A stretch of 64,000 nt of DNA, from NCBI GenBank assembly GCA_013146195.2, contig CM028380.1:86864049-86928048 (forward strand), read 5' to 3'. This document shows, piece by piece, positions 10,604-22,139 of the stretch; positions within the stretch are counted from its first letter, which is position 1; every line of letters begins with the position of its first letter. The translations under genes and the position numbers were made by a program. Under the pieces are notes generated by a model that ran no database searches, was not told the origin of the DNA, and saw only the letters and a list, made by a program, of their open reading frames with translations. Source of the stretch: Codonopsis lanceolata. Its lineage: Eukaryota; Streptophyta; Magnoliopsida; Asterales; Campanulaceae.

Positions 10604-11705
10604 TGTAAGGGTAAAATAGGCATGACCTATTTTATCTTGTTTTCACCTTTCTTGGTCAAAGAAGGATTTTAAATTAGTCAATGTTTATTTAGGTGTTAGA
10701 TTTTGTTTAGAATACTTTTGGTAGATTGGTTTTGATTTTTGATAGGAAAATCTTTCAAATCTTTCAAAAGATTTGATCTTTCAAATCTTTCAAAAGATTT
10801 AGGCAACATATTTTTGGTAACTAGATTTATGTAAATAAATTAGTTATTTGATGTATCTTAGTCTTAATAGGAAACATAATCTTTCTTAATATTGTATTAA
10901 TCTCTTTCCTAGTAGGAATTGGTTTCCTTGTATGCAGTGTTCCTCTGAGGTTGATGGCCTATAAATGCAGACGGGATTTTCATGGATTGGACACGCTGCA
11001 AGAGAGCTTACAAGAGAGAAACTATTCAGGGAGCTTGAGGGAGAAAAACTACAGCCATATTCAGAGAGCTTGGCGTGCAGTGAGCCTGAAAGAGATTAGA
11101 TCGAAAGCCATGAACTGAGAGCATATAGAAGATATTGGTTTGAAGTGCTGTGAGCAGAAAAGAGAGAGTTGATCCAGTTTTTCTTGTGTGCCGAAGCAGA
11201 GAAGAGAGATCAACATCTCATATACAACGATCGTTCTGAAGACTGCCGTGAACATACCTGCTGCAGTTTAATATCTTCAGGAACACAGCCTTGTGTTTCC
11301 TGAAGCTGTTGTTTCGTGCTTCTAGTTTGTTTTGTTGTTTTTGGTAGCTGTTTTTAGTCTTTCTTCCCACGTTTGTTCTAGTAGTTTATGTGGGTTTTGT
11401 GATCTCCAAGATTCTATATCTTGTGAGATTTTTGTGTTAACTGTTAAGGTTCAAAAACAGTTTTGATGTTAATATAATTTGTTGCCTTGAGGCTTGATCT
11501 ACAAGATTGATTCTTGTAGATTGTTTTTGTGTGATTTTCTGTCTTCCTAAGTCTGATCGATTTTAAATCTGAAAACAATTCTTCCGCTGCTATTTTCTGT
11601 GTTACACTTTAAGTTCACATTGTTACTGCCATTATTGCAACATTCACTGCAACATTGACAGTAACATCGTCCCATATCGAGAATCCGCACTGTCGCGTTC
11701 TTTCA
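10604..11705 (+). repeat. 5' LTR of the copia element (1102 bp)
   Basis: TGTAAGGGTAAAATAGG to GCGTTCTTTCA. It contains the internal duplication 'aatctttcaaaagattt' near 10751-10800. Confidence 0.92.
10960..10966 (+). promoter_or_regulatory. Candidate TATA box of the LTR promoter
   Basis: 'tataaat' within GGCCTATAAATGCAG in the middle of the 5' LTR; the same words occur in the 3' LTR near 14840. Confidence 0.45.
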
Positions 11706-11707
11706 AT

Positions 11708-11720
11708 TGGTATCAGAGCC
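11708..11720 (+). other. Primer binding site (tRNA-iMet)
   Basis: TGGTATCAGAGCC lies two bases after the 5' LTR end, a perfect match to the usual plant initiator-tRNA primer site. Confidence 0.9.
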
Positions 11721-11762
11721 TTCTCTTGATATCACTAAGAGTCGATTCTGTTTAAAGACGTG

Positions 11763-12583
11763 ATGGATTCTCAATATGAGAATTTTGTCTGTCCTAATAC
11801 TTTGAAAAAGAAAGGTTTATACAATGACTTTTGTTGCGTTAACTCTTCTGTCTCTAAAGATGGTGCAGAATCAGAATCAGATCTGATGGATGCTTATAAA
11901 GAGTTGTACAATGATTGGGAAAAGAGGGTTCATCAAGTTAAGTTACTTAAAAAGGCAAATGACTTGTTAAAGAAGGCTAATGAAGAACAGAAGGAGTGTA
12001 TTACAAGGATGGAGAGTCTGTTGACCAAGAAGGATGTGGAGATTGAAGGTTTAAAAGAAAAGCTCATCCTAGCCAATGAAACCATGGCTAAATGGAACTC
12101 AAGCCAACAAAAAATGGATGAGATGTTGAATTCTGATAATTCTGATAAGTCTGGTATTGGATTTAGGCCCAAGATGTTTGTGAAAGAAGGTGAAGGTATG
12201 TCTCTTGAACCAAAACATCCACACAATTTTCAAGAAGCGCCTTCTTTGAAAACCGAGAATAAGAAAGAAAAATTATGTTTGTCACTACGCCATAAGCACG
12301 GTCACATACAACCCTTTTGTTTTTACGAAAAAGGCCATGTATGAGAATGAATGAGGCAAGATTTCTTTGAAAAAGCTCATTGGCGCAAGTATGAAGTGCC
12401 GCCAATGTTGCAACATTGGCAGACACATTGGAAGCCTTATTCAAAGACAAATCAGAAATTTTTCAAAAATCTCCATCCCAAAGTTTTTAAACAGATGTGG
12501 GTTCCTAAGGGTAGTAATGACAAAGGCAAGTCCAAATATTGTGAACCCTTTGATATATGTCCCGTTCAAGCCGTCCTATGATG
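11763..12583 (+). pseudogene. Copia gag remnant (C-terminal half)
   Basis: The first ATG after the primer site (11763) opens 193 codons to a TGA at 12342. Residues from about 40 to 115 form a lysine- and glutamate-rich coiled coil (KLLKKANDLLKKANEEQKE), followed by SDKSGIGFRPKMFVKEGE, a pattern typical of plant copia gag. Near the end HGHIQPFCFYEKGH resembles the CCHC knuckle, but the first cysteines are displaced (CLSLRHKHGHIQPFC), so zinc binding is doubtful. After a frame change the text resumes with PKVFKQMWVPKGSNDKGKS, the usual gag-to-protease linker of this group. The N-terminal gag domain that normally precedes this is missing, so the ATG used here may be secondary. Confidence 0.7.
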
Positions 12584-12830
12584 AATCTCCTCCAAAATGT
12601 TCGGAACCAAAGCATCTCGAAACCGTAAATCTGCACATGATCGACAGGCACGCATGTTCTGAAAGTTCAGCCAATGTGATTCACAATGTGTCACCCAATG
12701 TTTCACCCGATGTTGCAACAATGGGAATGGGTGCAACATTGAAACTTGGCTTTCAGAAACAGGTCTGAACTTTCGAATCAGTCATTCAGAAAATCAGTCA
12801 AATTTGAATGGTTGCAGCCATGATATTCCT

Positions 12831-13282
12831 AGCCGTATTCAGAAAAACCATCCAATCTCTCAAGTAATAGGTGATATTCATGATGGCATATACACAAGGA
12901 GAAGAAGTAAGGTTGAATCTCAAAAATTTGCATGCTTATCAAAATATTTTTGAGAGAAGCCTTAAATCTTTTATGAATGCTTCAAATGATCAAAGATTAT
13001 TTGTTCACATTGATGTGTTAACCTTGTTTTTTGATAACACCTATGCATTTTTCTTAGCACAAAAATCCAATTCATTATTCTCGAACTAATCACATTAATA
13101 TAAGACACCATTTTTTTAGAGACTTGGTTGATTATGTAAATTGTTTGCATTGAACATGTTGGGACCGAAAATCATCTTCTTGATATATTTGCCAAATGTC
13201 TTGTTTTTGAGAGAGATTTTTCAATCTTTGGAAATCTCTTTGTGTTTTGTGTGCCATATGATTTTACACTTAGTTAATTATT
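12831..13282 (+). pseudogene. Copia pol remnants: pre-RT linker joined to RNase H C-terminus
   Basis: At 12831 the frame SRIQKNHPISQVIGDIHDGI then YTRRR matches the conserved NHP...IGD...G..TR stretch just upstream of copia reverse transcriptase. At 13079 SRTNHINIRHHFFRDLVDYV matches the SRTKHI-IRHHF-RD motif in the last part of copia RNase H. After a frame change at about 13148 it continues with CIEHVGTENHLLDIFAK, the ENQLADIFTK motif. Roughly all of the RT and most of RNase H that should lie between them are missing, and only about 130 bp of unrelated-looking sequence separate the two. Neither part can be functional. Confidence 0.8.
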
Positions 13283-14473
13283 AAAAAAAAACAAAAAAAA
13301 AATAGGCATGGTTGCATTTTGTCTTTAGAGGGCACTCTAGATCAATTGACTCACATGTATGTGTCTCTTGTGGTTGCTTGGGAATTTCATTCAAAATATG
13401 TTGTGATTTCGTTGTTATGATTCTCTCTCTCCCAGGTTCTTGAGTATGTTTAAAGTCCACAAAGGAAAGAGCTACCTTTTGAAATTTTTGGGATGCTGCA
13501 ATTTGTCAAGGTACTATGGAACTTAGGTTCTCATGGGTTGATCTTGAGTAAATTGACTCCCTTTAATTAAAAAAGTGTGAAAGCTACCTAACGGAAAAGA
13601 GCTACCTATGAACAAGGTTGTGGCATCTTTCTTTTGGGACTATGAATCTTCGGATTTCATGGGTTGATCAAATGCAAAATTGCTTCCCTTGGTAAATAGT
13701 GTGAAAGGTTCCTAGTGGCATGTGTTGAATAGCTTGAAATAAAGTAGAGCTATTTTCCTAGGGAAATAAAGTACCTATGGATTTTGGTTGTGAAAAATTT
13801 ATGATCTTGGGAGAGAAATTTGGTTGAGAAAATTAAAAAAAAAAAAAAAAAGAAAGAGCAAAATTGAAAATAAAATCACAATTTTGGCGAATGCATCTCC
13901 CAATGCAGCAACATTAGGAACTGCATCCTTTGATCTGGTCTTTATCACTTGTGTGTGATTGCATTTTTTATTTCTTTTGCCTAGCTTTTAGTCATCATGT
14001 TTTTTAGGCATAAAATTTAGGACATGCATTGTTGGCAATGATATTCAGCTTGGTGAAATTTTTTTCCTAAACTCAAACTGTGCAAATCAATTTCCAAAAA
14101 TCTCCATGTTAAAAATATTTAGTGGTTGTCTAATTTTTGTGTGAAACTAAGAGGTTTTGAATTTGGATATGAGGTGCTCAGTTTTTGCTAGGGGTGTTAT
14201 CAAATCTTGGTGAACACTTTATTGTGTTTTTTCAAAATCTTTGATGTTTGAGAATTCCTAAAAGATGTTTTATCTCTCTCCTTTTCCCAAATAGGGGAGA
14301 GAAATCAAGTGTTTCTTGTGATGGTGATATTTTCTCGAATTGTGCTTAGTAATGGTTTTCGATTTTACCCCTTGCACAAATTCGGGAGATGAGTTTTTCT
14401 AACCTATGCAGTTAGATGATTTGTTTGGTGTTGAATAAACACTTGTCTTTTGATTTGACCAGAAAGGTTCAAC
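13283..14473 (+). other. Long 3' non-coding region of the copia element
   Basis: About 1.2 kb without a usable frame, between the RNase H remnant and the polypurine tract. It contains spaced near-repeats of 'aaagagctacct' (about 13468, 13596, 13750). Such a long 3' region is usual in Sirevirus-type elements. Confidence 0.6.
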
Positions 14474-14485
14474 AAAGGGGGAGAT
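14474..14485 (+). other. Polypurine tract
   Basis: 'aaagggggagat' immediately precedes the 3' LTR and would prime plus-strand synthesis. Confidence 0.85.
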
Positions 14486-15574
14486 TGTAAGGGTAAAATA
14501 GGCATGACCTATTTTATCTTGTTTTCACCTTTCTTGGTCAAAGAAGGATTTTAAATTAGTCAATGTTTATTTAGGTGTTAGATTTTGTTTAGAATACTTT
14601 TGGTAGATTGGTTTTGATTTTTGATAGGAAAATCTTTCAAATCTTTCAAAAGATTTGATCTTTCAAATCTTTCAAAAGATTTAGGCAACATATTTTTGGT
14701 AACTAGATTTATGTAAATAAATTAGTTATTTGATGTATCTTAGTCTTAATAGGAAACATAATCTTTCTTAATATTGTATTAATCTCTTTCCTAGTAGGAA
14801 TTGGTTTCCTTGTACCGTGTTCCTACAGGTTGATGGCCTATAAATGCAGACGGGATTTTCATGGATTGGACACGCTGCAAGAGAGCTTACAAGAGAGAAA
14901 CTATTCAGGGAGCTTGAGGGAGAAAAACTACGCCCATATTCAGAGCTTGGCGTGCTGAGCCTCGAAAGAGATTAGATCGAAAGCCATGAACTGAGAGCAT
15001 ATAGAAGATATTGGTTTGAAGTGCTGTGAGCAGAAAAGAGAGAGTTGATCCAGTTTTTCTTGTGTGCCGAAGCAGAGAAGAGAGATCAACATCTCATATA
15101 CAACGATCGCTCAAGACCGTGAACATACCGCCGCAGCTTTAATATCTTCGTGAACACGCCTTTTGTGTTTCCTCGAAGTCGTTTCTGCTTCTAGTTTGTT
15201 TTGTTGTTTTTGGTAGCTGTTTTTAGTCTTTCTTCCCACGTTTGTTCTAGTAGTTTATGTGGGTTTTGTGATCTCCAAGATTCTATATCTTGTGAGATTT
15301 TTGTGTTAACTGTTAAGGTTCAAAAACAGTTTTGATGTTAATATAATTTGTTGCCTTGAGGCTTGATCTACAAGATTGATTCTTGTAGATTGTTTTTGTG
15401 TGATTTTCTGTCTTCCTAAGTCTGATCGATTTTAAATCTGAAAACAATTCTTCCGCTGCTATTTTCTGTGTTACACTTTAAGTTCACATTGTTACTGCCA
15501 TTATTGCAACATTCACTGCAACATTGACAGTAACATCGTCCCATATCGAGAATCCGCACTGTCGCGTTCTTTCA
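14486..15574 (+). repeat. 3' LTR of the copia element (1089 bp)
   Basis: Matches the 5' LTR except for a set of small differences that nearly all fall on CAG or CTG words between about 14812 and 15190. The remainder is essentially identical. Confidence 0.92.
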
Positions 15575-16383
15575 CTAATGTTTTGGCTGAGACACTTCAA
15601 AAAGAATTATGCTTGAGAGAGTATGAATGCTGCAGTTGTTTTCTTCAAAAGGTTCTTGTGGATATATATAGAGGAAGTTGAAGTGCAGTCTGTTAGAAAC
15701 ACATTTGAATTTGAAATGTGCCAATAATTCGAAGGTATCTTCTCACAAGATCATAAGGATCCTGAGTGGAAGATAAATAACAATATGATCTAGCAAAGCA
15801 CAAAATAGGTAAGTGTCAGTACCAAGAAATGTTTAAGCATAAAAGGTAAACAAACTGACACTTGATAACGTGGGTCAGTAGTTTCTAGGTAGCTGACAAT
15901 ATGATATTACAAGCTAACCAAATATTCCTTAATCAAAGAGATTATAAGTTCTAACAATCTAAGTAAGAGCATAATGATTTCAAGCAAATTTTAATAATTC
16001 AACACTTTGGCTTTAGCTTACTGCTAGGGGGATACCAATTTATGTTTTGAATGACGCCCAATGTTTTTCCTTGCGATGCCCAAATTTGAGTAGTGACTTT
16101 TGCATTACGATGTCCAAAATTTTGAGCGATGCCCAATTTTTTCATTCTGATGCCCAATGTTTTCATTCTGATTCCCAAATTTGGGTAGTGGCTCAGGGCG
16201 CTTGTCTTTTATTCATTAAGGATATTTTCGACATTTTACCCTCAAAAGTGTATTTTAGCGGTTGAATAAAAAGAAAGTGGATTTGAGAGGTAATAATTTC
16301 CACAAAATGGACCGATCTGGTTATCACCTTTGTTTGTAATAATAGTTGGGAGAAATTCGGTTGATCCCTTCGGGATAATTTTT

Positions 16384-16575
16384 AATTGCTTTACACCTTT
16401 ATATTTTTTCGTAAATGGAAAAATGCAAGTCATGTATCGCGGCACAAAATAAGGCACTATCATGCATCACAATGTACAATTGATGCACCGCGATGCATGA
16501 AATTTCTTTTTCTGCTCACGAAAAAATATAGGGCCGTAAAGCGGTTGAAATTTTGAAAAGGGACTGGCCCACAAT
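16384..16575. repeat. Diverged copy of the TGCATCGCGATGCA hairpin repeat
   Basis: Ends 'tttacacctttatatttttt' and 'atagggccgtaaagcggt' are inverted relative to each other, with 'catcaccgcgatgcatg'-like palindromes between. More 'catcgcgatgg' words follow up to about 16770. Confidence 0.45.
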
Positions 16576-16963
16576 TTTTCCATAAAATAGTATCACTGGA
16601 AATCATTTGGGAGAAATTATACACTTGATAGATTTTCAACCGCTTTAGTCTATGATAATATTATTAAATTGTTGAAGTGCAGTTTCATGCATCTTGATGC
16701 ATCATTTGATAAGTCTATCATGAATAGTTTGATATCCGACGATGCTCGCATTTATCATCGCGATGGATAAAAGTGCACATTAACGATTCGATAATATTAT
16801 TGCAGACTAAAACAATTGAAAATACACCAAAGTGTACCGGCTCATAATTTTCTCAATAATTTTTGAATACCCGTCCAAAAAGTTATAAAGTACTTAGTTT
16901 AAAAAATCTTAGGAGAGTTGTTAATCCAAATTTGGTCACTAGTCATCATAAACCGTGTTCAAG

Positions 16964-18233
16964 TAGGGGTGACAATTCGTATTGTGTTTGTGTCTCATTG
17001 TTGAAATATGCTTATTTAGATTTGTTTAAACACATTAAGGCTGTTTACATGCTTAGTAAAATGGCTATCGATAACTGTCAGCTTATATGCTGACCTATGT
17101 CAGCTAGCAATTTCTTCTAGAACAAAATATGTCAGCCTGTTTCCTGTTATGGATAAACATATTGAGTGCTAACCAATTTTTTGTTGGTGCTTTGTAGAAG
17201 CTTCTCTTAGTAGGCCATATCTTACAATATCCGATAATATCTTATAGAAGATATTCTTTCAAATTATAGGAGCCGTTCAAAATTCAAATGTGTTTTTAAT
17301 GGACTGCATTTCAAGTTCTTCTATATATATCCACAGGAACCTCTTGAAGATAAACTGAAGCATTCAACCCCTCTCAAGCAAAACTCTATTTTGAAGTGCC
17401 TAAGCCAAAACATTAGCTAGATAGCCCTTGATTTCAATTCTTTTCTAGTTCATTGTTTTGACAATCATTGTTTAGACATTCCTTACTTCTTTCATATTTA
17501 TTAAGGAATTTTTTGATTGTCTCACGAGTGTGATTGTTTTTCAATCATACTTCATACACTGATACATTAGTGATCATCTAGATTATTAATAATATTATTA
17601 CACTTCAAAAATCCAAGTTTGACCAACTTGGTAGTGGACGTAACTGTTTTTACTGTGAACTACTTCAATTGCTTTGTCTTTTACTCGTTAGCTCTTACAA
17701 ACTGTTCTAATATTTAAGCAGTCTTAATCTACTTAAGTATCAGCCAGTTAATTACATAAGTTGTCTACTTACTTGTTTTTATAAATTGTCTTTTAGTTCT
17801 TTCCTCATAACTTGTGATCTCTTTCAAAACACCAAGCTGACCAATTTTATTCTTTCAGCTCTCTGCGTCAGTTGCTTAAAACCATCAGCCAGATGACACT
17901 ATATCATCCAATTAACAAACGTTATATTTTTCACTGTAACTTTTAAAAAATTTCAAAACGTCCCTCAAAATTTTAAAAAGACTATTCACCCCTCCCCCCA
18001 TCTCTAGCCTTATTTGTTGCCAACTGAACTTACACTCACTATTATACTTTTATGTTATCTATCTTATTTTATTATAAATATAACAATAAATATTATTTTA
18101 ATTAAATTAATAATTTCGTGTCTTTCAACTTTTGTGTCGTATCATGTCACACTGATTTCATCGTGTCATTTCTCTTTATAATCATATCATGTTAGATCGA
18201 GCTATGGTACGGTGTCAATCATGGTCACCCTTC
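16964..18233 (+). mobile_element. hAT-type MITE, split by a solo LTR
   Basis: The left part begins TAGGGGTGACAATTCGT and the right part (from 18035) matches the rest of the same MITE family seen complete at 18973-19215 (minus orientation), ending 'tggtcaccctt'. The LTR at 16999-18034 interrupts it. The right end is degenerate and its 8-bp target duplication is not clear. Confidence 0.65.
16999..18034 (+). mobile_element. Solo copia LTR (1036 bp) inside the hAT MITE
   Basis: It runs from TGTTGAAATATGC to GAACTTACA and is flanked by 'ctcat' (16994-16998) and 'ctcac' (18035-18039), a 5-bp duplication with one change. The U5 end 'gactattcacccctccccc' shows the family signature. It is the reverse complement in orientation to the solo LTR at 9965-16004, and the two form a large inverted repeat. 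Confidence 0.8.
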
Positions 18234-18664
18234 ATATCAAGTTAAGATCCATTTTTATCTTTATAAAGCCCTTCATAATGAAGATTTTCAGAAAGAGTAC
18301 TCTAATCTATTCAAAAGCATGTTGACCCATAGCACTAATGAGGTAAAATAATTTTTTAAAAAACATTTTGCCATACATGATGCATGATTAATGTGTTATG
18401 GGCCTTATGGCAGACAGACAAGACTTGACTTTTCACTCACTCTACTAATTAGTCATATGCTAATCCGAAGATAAGCTTAGTATTTGACATAACTTGTAAA
18501 CTACTACATTAATAATGTTCCTACGAGTAGAATACAAAATATTCAATTGAAACAAACAATTAAGTTTTGATGCTACTGACTACCATAATCTCAAGAAAAT
18601 ATCCATTGATATTAGAGTATATATATATATATGCTTACATTGTGCATTATCGGTTATAGCGAAA

Positions 18665-18970
18665 CGGTACCTTAGAATCAAAATAGTTTAAAAAATGAGG
18701 TTTACTTTGTACCACTTTAACACGATAATGTGTCGCTATTAATCGTGAATGTTTCACGTAAATATGTCACGTGATGCTCATAACGATGAAATTTCTTTTC
18801 CCATAATCTCTTAGAGTGTAACACTAAAAAGTCAAAGTAGCTTAAAAAACGAAATTCACTTTGTACCACTTTGACCTAATTAAGTGTCGTTATTGGTTGT
18901 GATGCTTCATGTGGACACATTCCACGTGGAGCTCGGGACGATGGAATTTCCTCTCCTATTATCTTTTGAG
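18665..18970. repeat. Two tandem units of about 155 bp
   Basis: The words 'tttactttgtaccacttt', 'cacgtgatgctc' and 'gatgaaatttctttt' of 18680-18815 recur in order at 18835-18970 with moderate divergence. A third copy, interrupted by a Tourist-like MITE, is at about 39045-39480. Confidence 0.65.
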
Positions 18971-18972
18971 AG

Positions 18973-19215
18973 TAGGGGTGACAATGTCTGGCACGACACG
19001 TTAGCACGAACCAATAAGACACGATTATAAAACACGATTACAGAGACAAATGACACGATAAGCCCAGCACGACACGACACGACACGAAAGACACGAAATT
19101 GTTAATATATTCAAATTAATATTTATTGTTTTATTTATGATTAAATAGGATAGATAATATTAAAACACGATAATGAGGCACGAACACGACACGATAACAC
19201 GAATTGTCACCCCTA
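18973..19215 (-). mobile_element. hAT-type MITE (243 bp)
   Basis: Terminal inverted repeats TAGGGGTGACAAT and ATTGTCACCCCTA. The flanks 'tttgagag' (18965-18972) and 'cttgaaag' (19216-19223) fit a diverged 8-bp duplication. The interior is rich in 'cacgacacga'. It carries no transposase. Confidence 0.75.
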
Positions 19216-19975
19216 CTTGAAAGTAGGAGTTTCACTTAAAAACTTTGGCTAACGCGCGTTCCGATTATACGTTATAAGTGTTTATTTTAAGAAAGTCTTA
19301 AATAGGCATTCATGTTAGTGGCTTTAGAAATTGAGATATTTCCACTCTTTTTTTTTTTTTTTTTTTGAGATATTCCGTTGGCTTTTTACTAACGACATCT
19401 ATTTTTTTTTCATGATTAAAATCAAATAGTAGTACGCTGTCCTATTTGTAAAAAATAAAGTATGTTGATTAATATGTAATTTTTTTAAATTAGGCTAATC
19501 TTCAAAATCATTAACCCGTATAAAATAAATTTTCAATTCTAATGATGAACATTGGAACTAAAAAGGTCTACATTGACTTACAATTATTTATTTATACTAT
19601 TATAAATTGGGATAGTTCAATATAAAGCTTTGTTGCACTGTTTTGATTGTCCTATTTACCCTTATTATTGAAACATATTTACTTTCTTTCTATTAATAAC
19701 TACCCATAATTATATACAATAATTACCCACTTCTCTTGTTCCTCAAAAAATACTCTTACCAACTATTTTATTGAGTGGCCCTAAATGTCACACCAAAAAT
19801 ACTAAATAACACATTCATTAAATAGTTTATTTACGAATTACTCCTTTTTATAAAAAAGACTTACAATTAACCCAAAACTCTAATTATTAATTAATCCTTA
19901 TCATTTTATATAAAAGAGTTTCAATTAATCCTCCTATAAATATATGTCAAATCCTCCTTCACAATTAAAAGAATC
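19216..19975. other. AT-rich intergenic stretch
   Basis: No gene or clear element is seen. A T18-type homopolymer at about 19349-19366 is the only distinctive feature. Confidence 0.6.
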
Positions 19976-20450
19976 ACCAAAAAATATCAAAATATTTGAA
20001 AAATAATCGCCAAACAAATCCCAATTTTTTTAAAAAAATCGCCAAACAAATCACAATTTGTGAAAAAGAAACACCGAACACAAAGTTAAAAAAATTAAAA
20101 AAAAATTGAAAAATCACTTGGAATGTAAAAAATAATCGTCAGTTTTTTTTAATTTTTTTTTAAAAATCACTAGATTTTTTAAAAAATTGAAAAAATCGGC
20201 AATTTGTTGTGCAAAAAAAAAGAAAAAAATCGCCACTTTTTAAAAAGAATACAAAAAAGTCGCCAGGTATTTTTAAAAAAACTGAAAAAAGGCGCCACTT
20301 TTTTTTATAAAGGATTGACAAAAAAATCGCCATGTTTTTAAATTTTTTTTGAAAAAAGACGCCAGGTTTTTCATTATTTTTTTTTTAAAAAAGTCGCTAC
20401 TTTAAAAAAAAATTGACAAAAAGAAAGAGATCGGAAAAAAGTCGCCACTT
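19976..20450. repeat. Degenerate array of A/T-embedded 'cgcca' boxes
   Basis: About a dozen words of the form 'aaaaatcgcca' or 'aaaaaagtcgccac' recur at irregular 25-45 base spacing, separated by A and T runs. The box is far better kept than the spacers. No frame or known repeat explains it. Confidence 0.6.
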
Positions 20451-21113
20451 AGCTTCATACGTGACAATGTTTCCTGTAGCTTGGTCATGGTATGAAAATT
20501 TTGACTTTTGTTAAATGTAGTTCCAAAAAATGGAGATGGGACAGACCAAGAAAGAGAGATTCTTATGGACAATTTGGTAAATAAAGTTATTTTTACATTT
20601 AGTGTTTTTTCTTTTAAAATAGAAAAGGATATTTGGTAACTTAGTATGTTAAGTGATATGGTATTTAGAATTTTTCGATGTAACATTTAGGGGTTCTGAT
20701 TTTATTTTACGATATTTTACTGAAAGAGTTCATTTTTAAAAATTAAGCTTATAGTCTCTTTAACTTTTTAATTTTATCCTATACATTAATAGAAACATGT
20801 TAATTACACTCAAATACTTTTATAATTATAATCAATTCTAATATTATTTATATATCCATTAATTATTAGATTTTTTAAACATGTCATGGGTTTGGTTTGG
20901 GTGCAAACCAGTGGGAGTAATAATTAGTTAGTCAAAAACACTCGGATCACATCACAAAGTGGCTATCACAAACTTTTTACGAGATATTTTAAGGGGTACC
21001 TCGGTAGTAAAATTAGAGTTTAGCAAATGGGAAATGTTATATACAGAAAAACTATATATAATTCTGAAAATTGTTTTTTATGAAATTTTAATATATATTT
21101 TTCATCAGAAATA

Positions 21114-21116
<3 letters not shown>

Positions 21117-21163
<47 letters not shown>

Positions 21164-21175
21164 ATGTATGTATAT
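21117..21175. repeat. Compound (TA)n(TG)n microsatellite
   Basis: TA run followed by TG run and a short 'tatg' run. Confidence 0.9.
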
Positions 21176-22139
21176 TTCTCCTATGAATTAAATTAATCAT
21201 AAAAAAAAAACCAAAGTGAGATTTGATAAAAACTTTGATGAGATATTTGTTTTTTTGGTATAATTTTTATGGAGCCAAAATACAATTCGCTCATATAAGC
21301 ATTTATTTAAATCTCACGTTGCACACTAACCTGTAAATTACGTGTCTCACTTTCATACACAATTTTGCTATTCATCCCTCTTTGCCCCCTCAAAACCATG
21401 AGAGTTAATAATATTAATGGAAAATGACACATTGTATGTGACATGAGGATTATTTTGGTCATTTTCCTTGGGTGCAAAGTTGGATTTAGTTATAATTCTA
21501 TCATTTCAATAACCATTTGATATTTAAGATATGTTTGTAATATAAATTAATGAATAATTGTTTCAATAATCAGAAAAATAATTAAAAAATTCTCATAATT
21601 AACTTTAAAGTTATGAAAATATCCCAAAAATAAAAATAAAATTTTATTTAAAGGAAAATTAGACCATTAGTCCCTTAAATTTAAGAAAGTCCATTAAGGA
21701 ATGTACAACGCAAATGCACGCCACACACCAAAGAATGAAATTTTGGACATCGATAGTCCCTAACCCTAAATCCGCTAGTTGAATTGCCATAAAGTCGGAA
21801 AAATATGAGCTGTTTGTAACATCATAGAAACCAGGGAGTCATATGAAAATTAAAAACAATTACAATCCAATATTGGAAGAAGAATATGTCACCAACAAAC
21901 AAACTAACCTCACTTTTAAGGTTAAAAAGAGATGCATAATCAGTGATAGCTTTTGTCTCATATCGAAAAGATGAGAAACACTTTAAAGGTTTAAAAGAGA
22001 TGTACACCAAAATAATTCAAAATTGGTTGGTGGAAAAAATAGAGAGAAAACCTAAATTTGGTCAAAGATAGACACTTTGACACTTGAGGCATCTTGGAAA
22101 TTTGATTTAGAATTAATGTTAAATCTGAAATTAACTTAT

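Larger units (their letters stand above)
10604..15574 (+). mobile_element. Non-autonomous Ty1/copia retrotransposon (internal-deletion derivative), 4971 bp
   Basis: A complete element: LTR 10604-11705, primer site, gag remnant, pol remnant, polypurine tract, LTR 14486-15574. It is flanked by a perfect 5-bp duplication 'ctaat' (10599-10603 and 15575-15579). The coding part keeps the C-terminal half of gag, the pol linker just before reverse transcriptase and the last residues of RNase H; protease, integrase and reverse transcriptase are absent. It must therefore depend on proteins from another element. The long untranslated 3' part and the GGGGGAGATT polypurine context resemble Sirevirus-type copia elements, which is an inference. 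The LTRs are nearly identical, so the insertion is recent. Confidence 0.9.
9965..16004 (-). mobile_element. Solo copia LTR, minus strand, interrupted by a younger copia element
   Basis: Read on the minus strand it begins TGTTGAATTATTAAAATT (at 16004) and ends ACTTACA (at 9965). Both sides carry the same 5-bp duplication 'ctttg' (9960-9964 and 16005-16009). Without the insertion at 10604-15579 the LTR is about 1064 bp, matching its relatives at 4905 and 16999. There is no second LTR or internal region, so it is a solo LTR left by recombination. Confidence 0.85.

Noticed and set aside
16030..16200. Repeated 'gatgcccaa' words that might be a CRISPR-like or regulatory array
   Set aside because: Spacing is irregular, words vary, and this is plant DNA; it reads as a decayed minisatellite.
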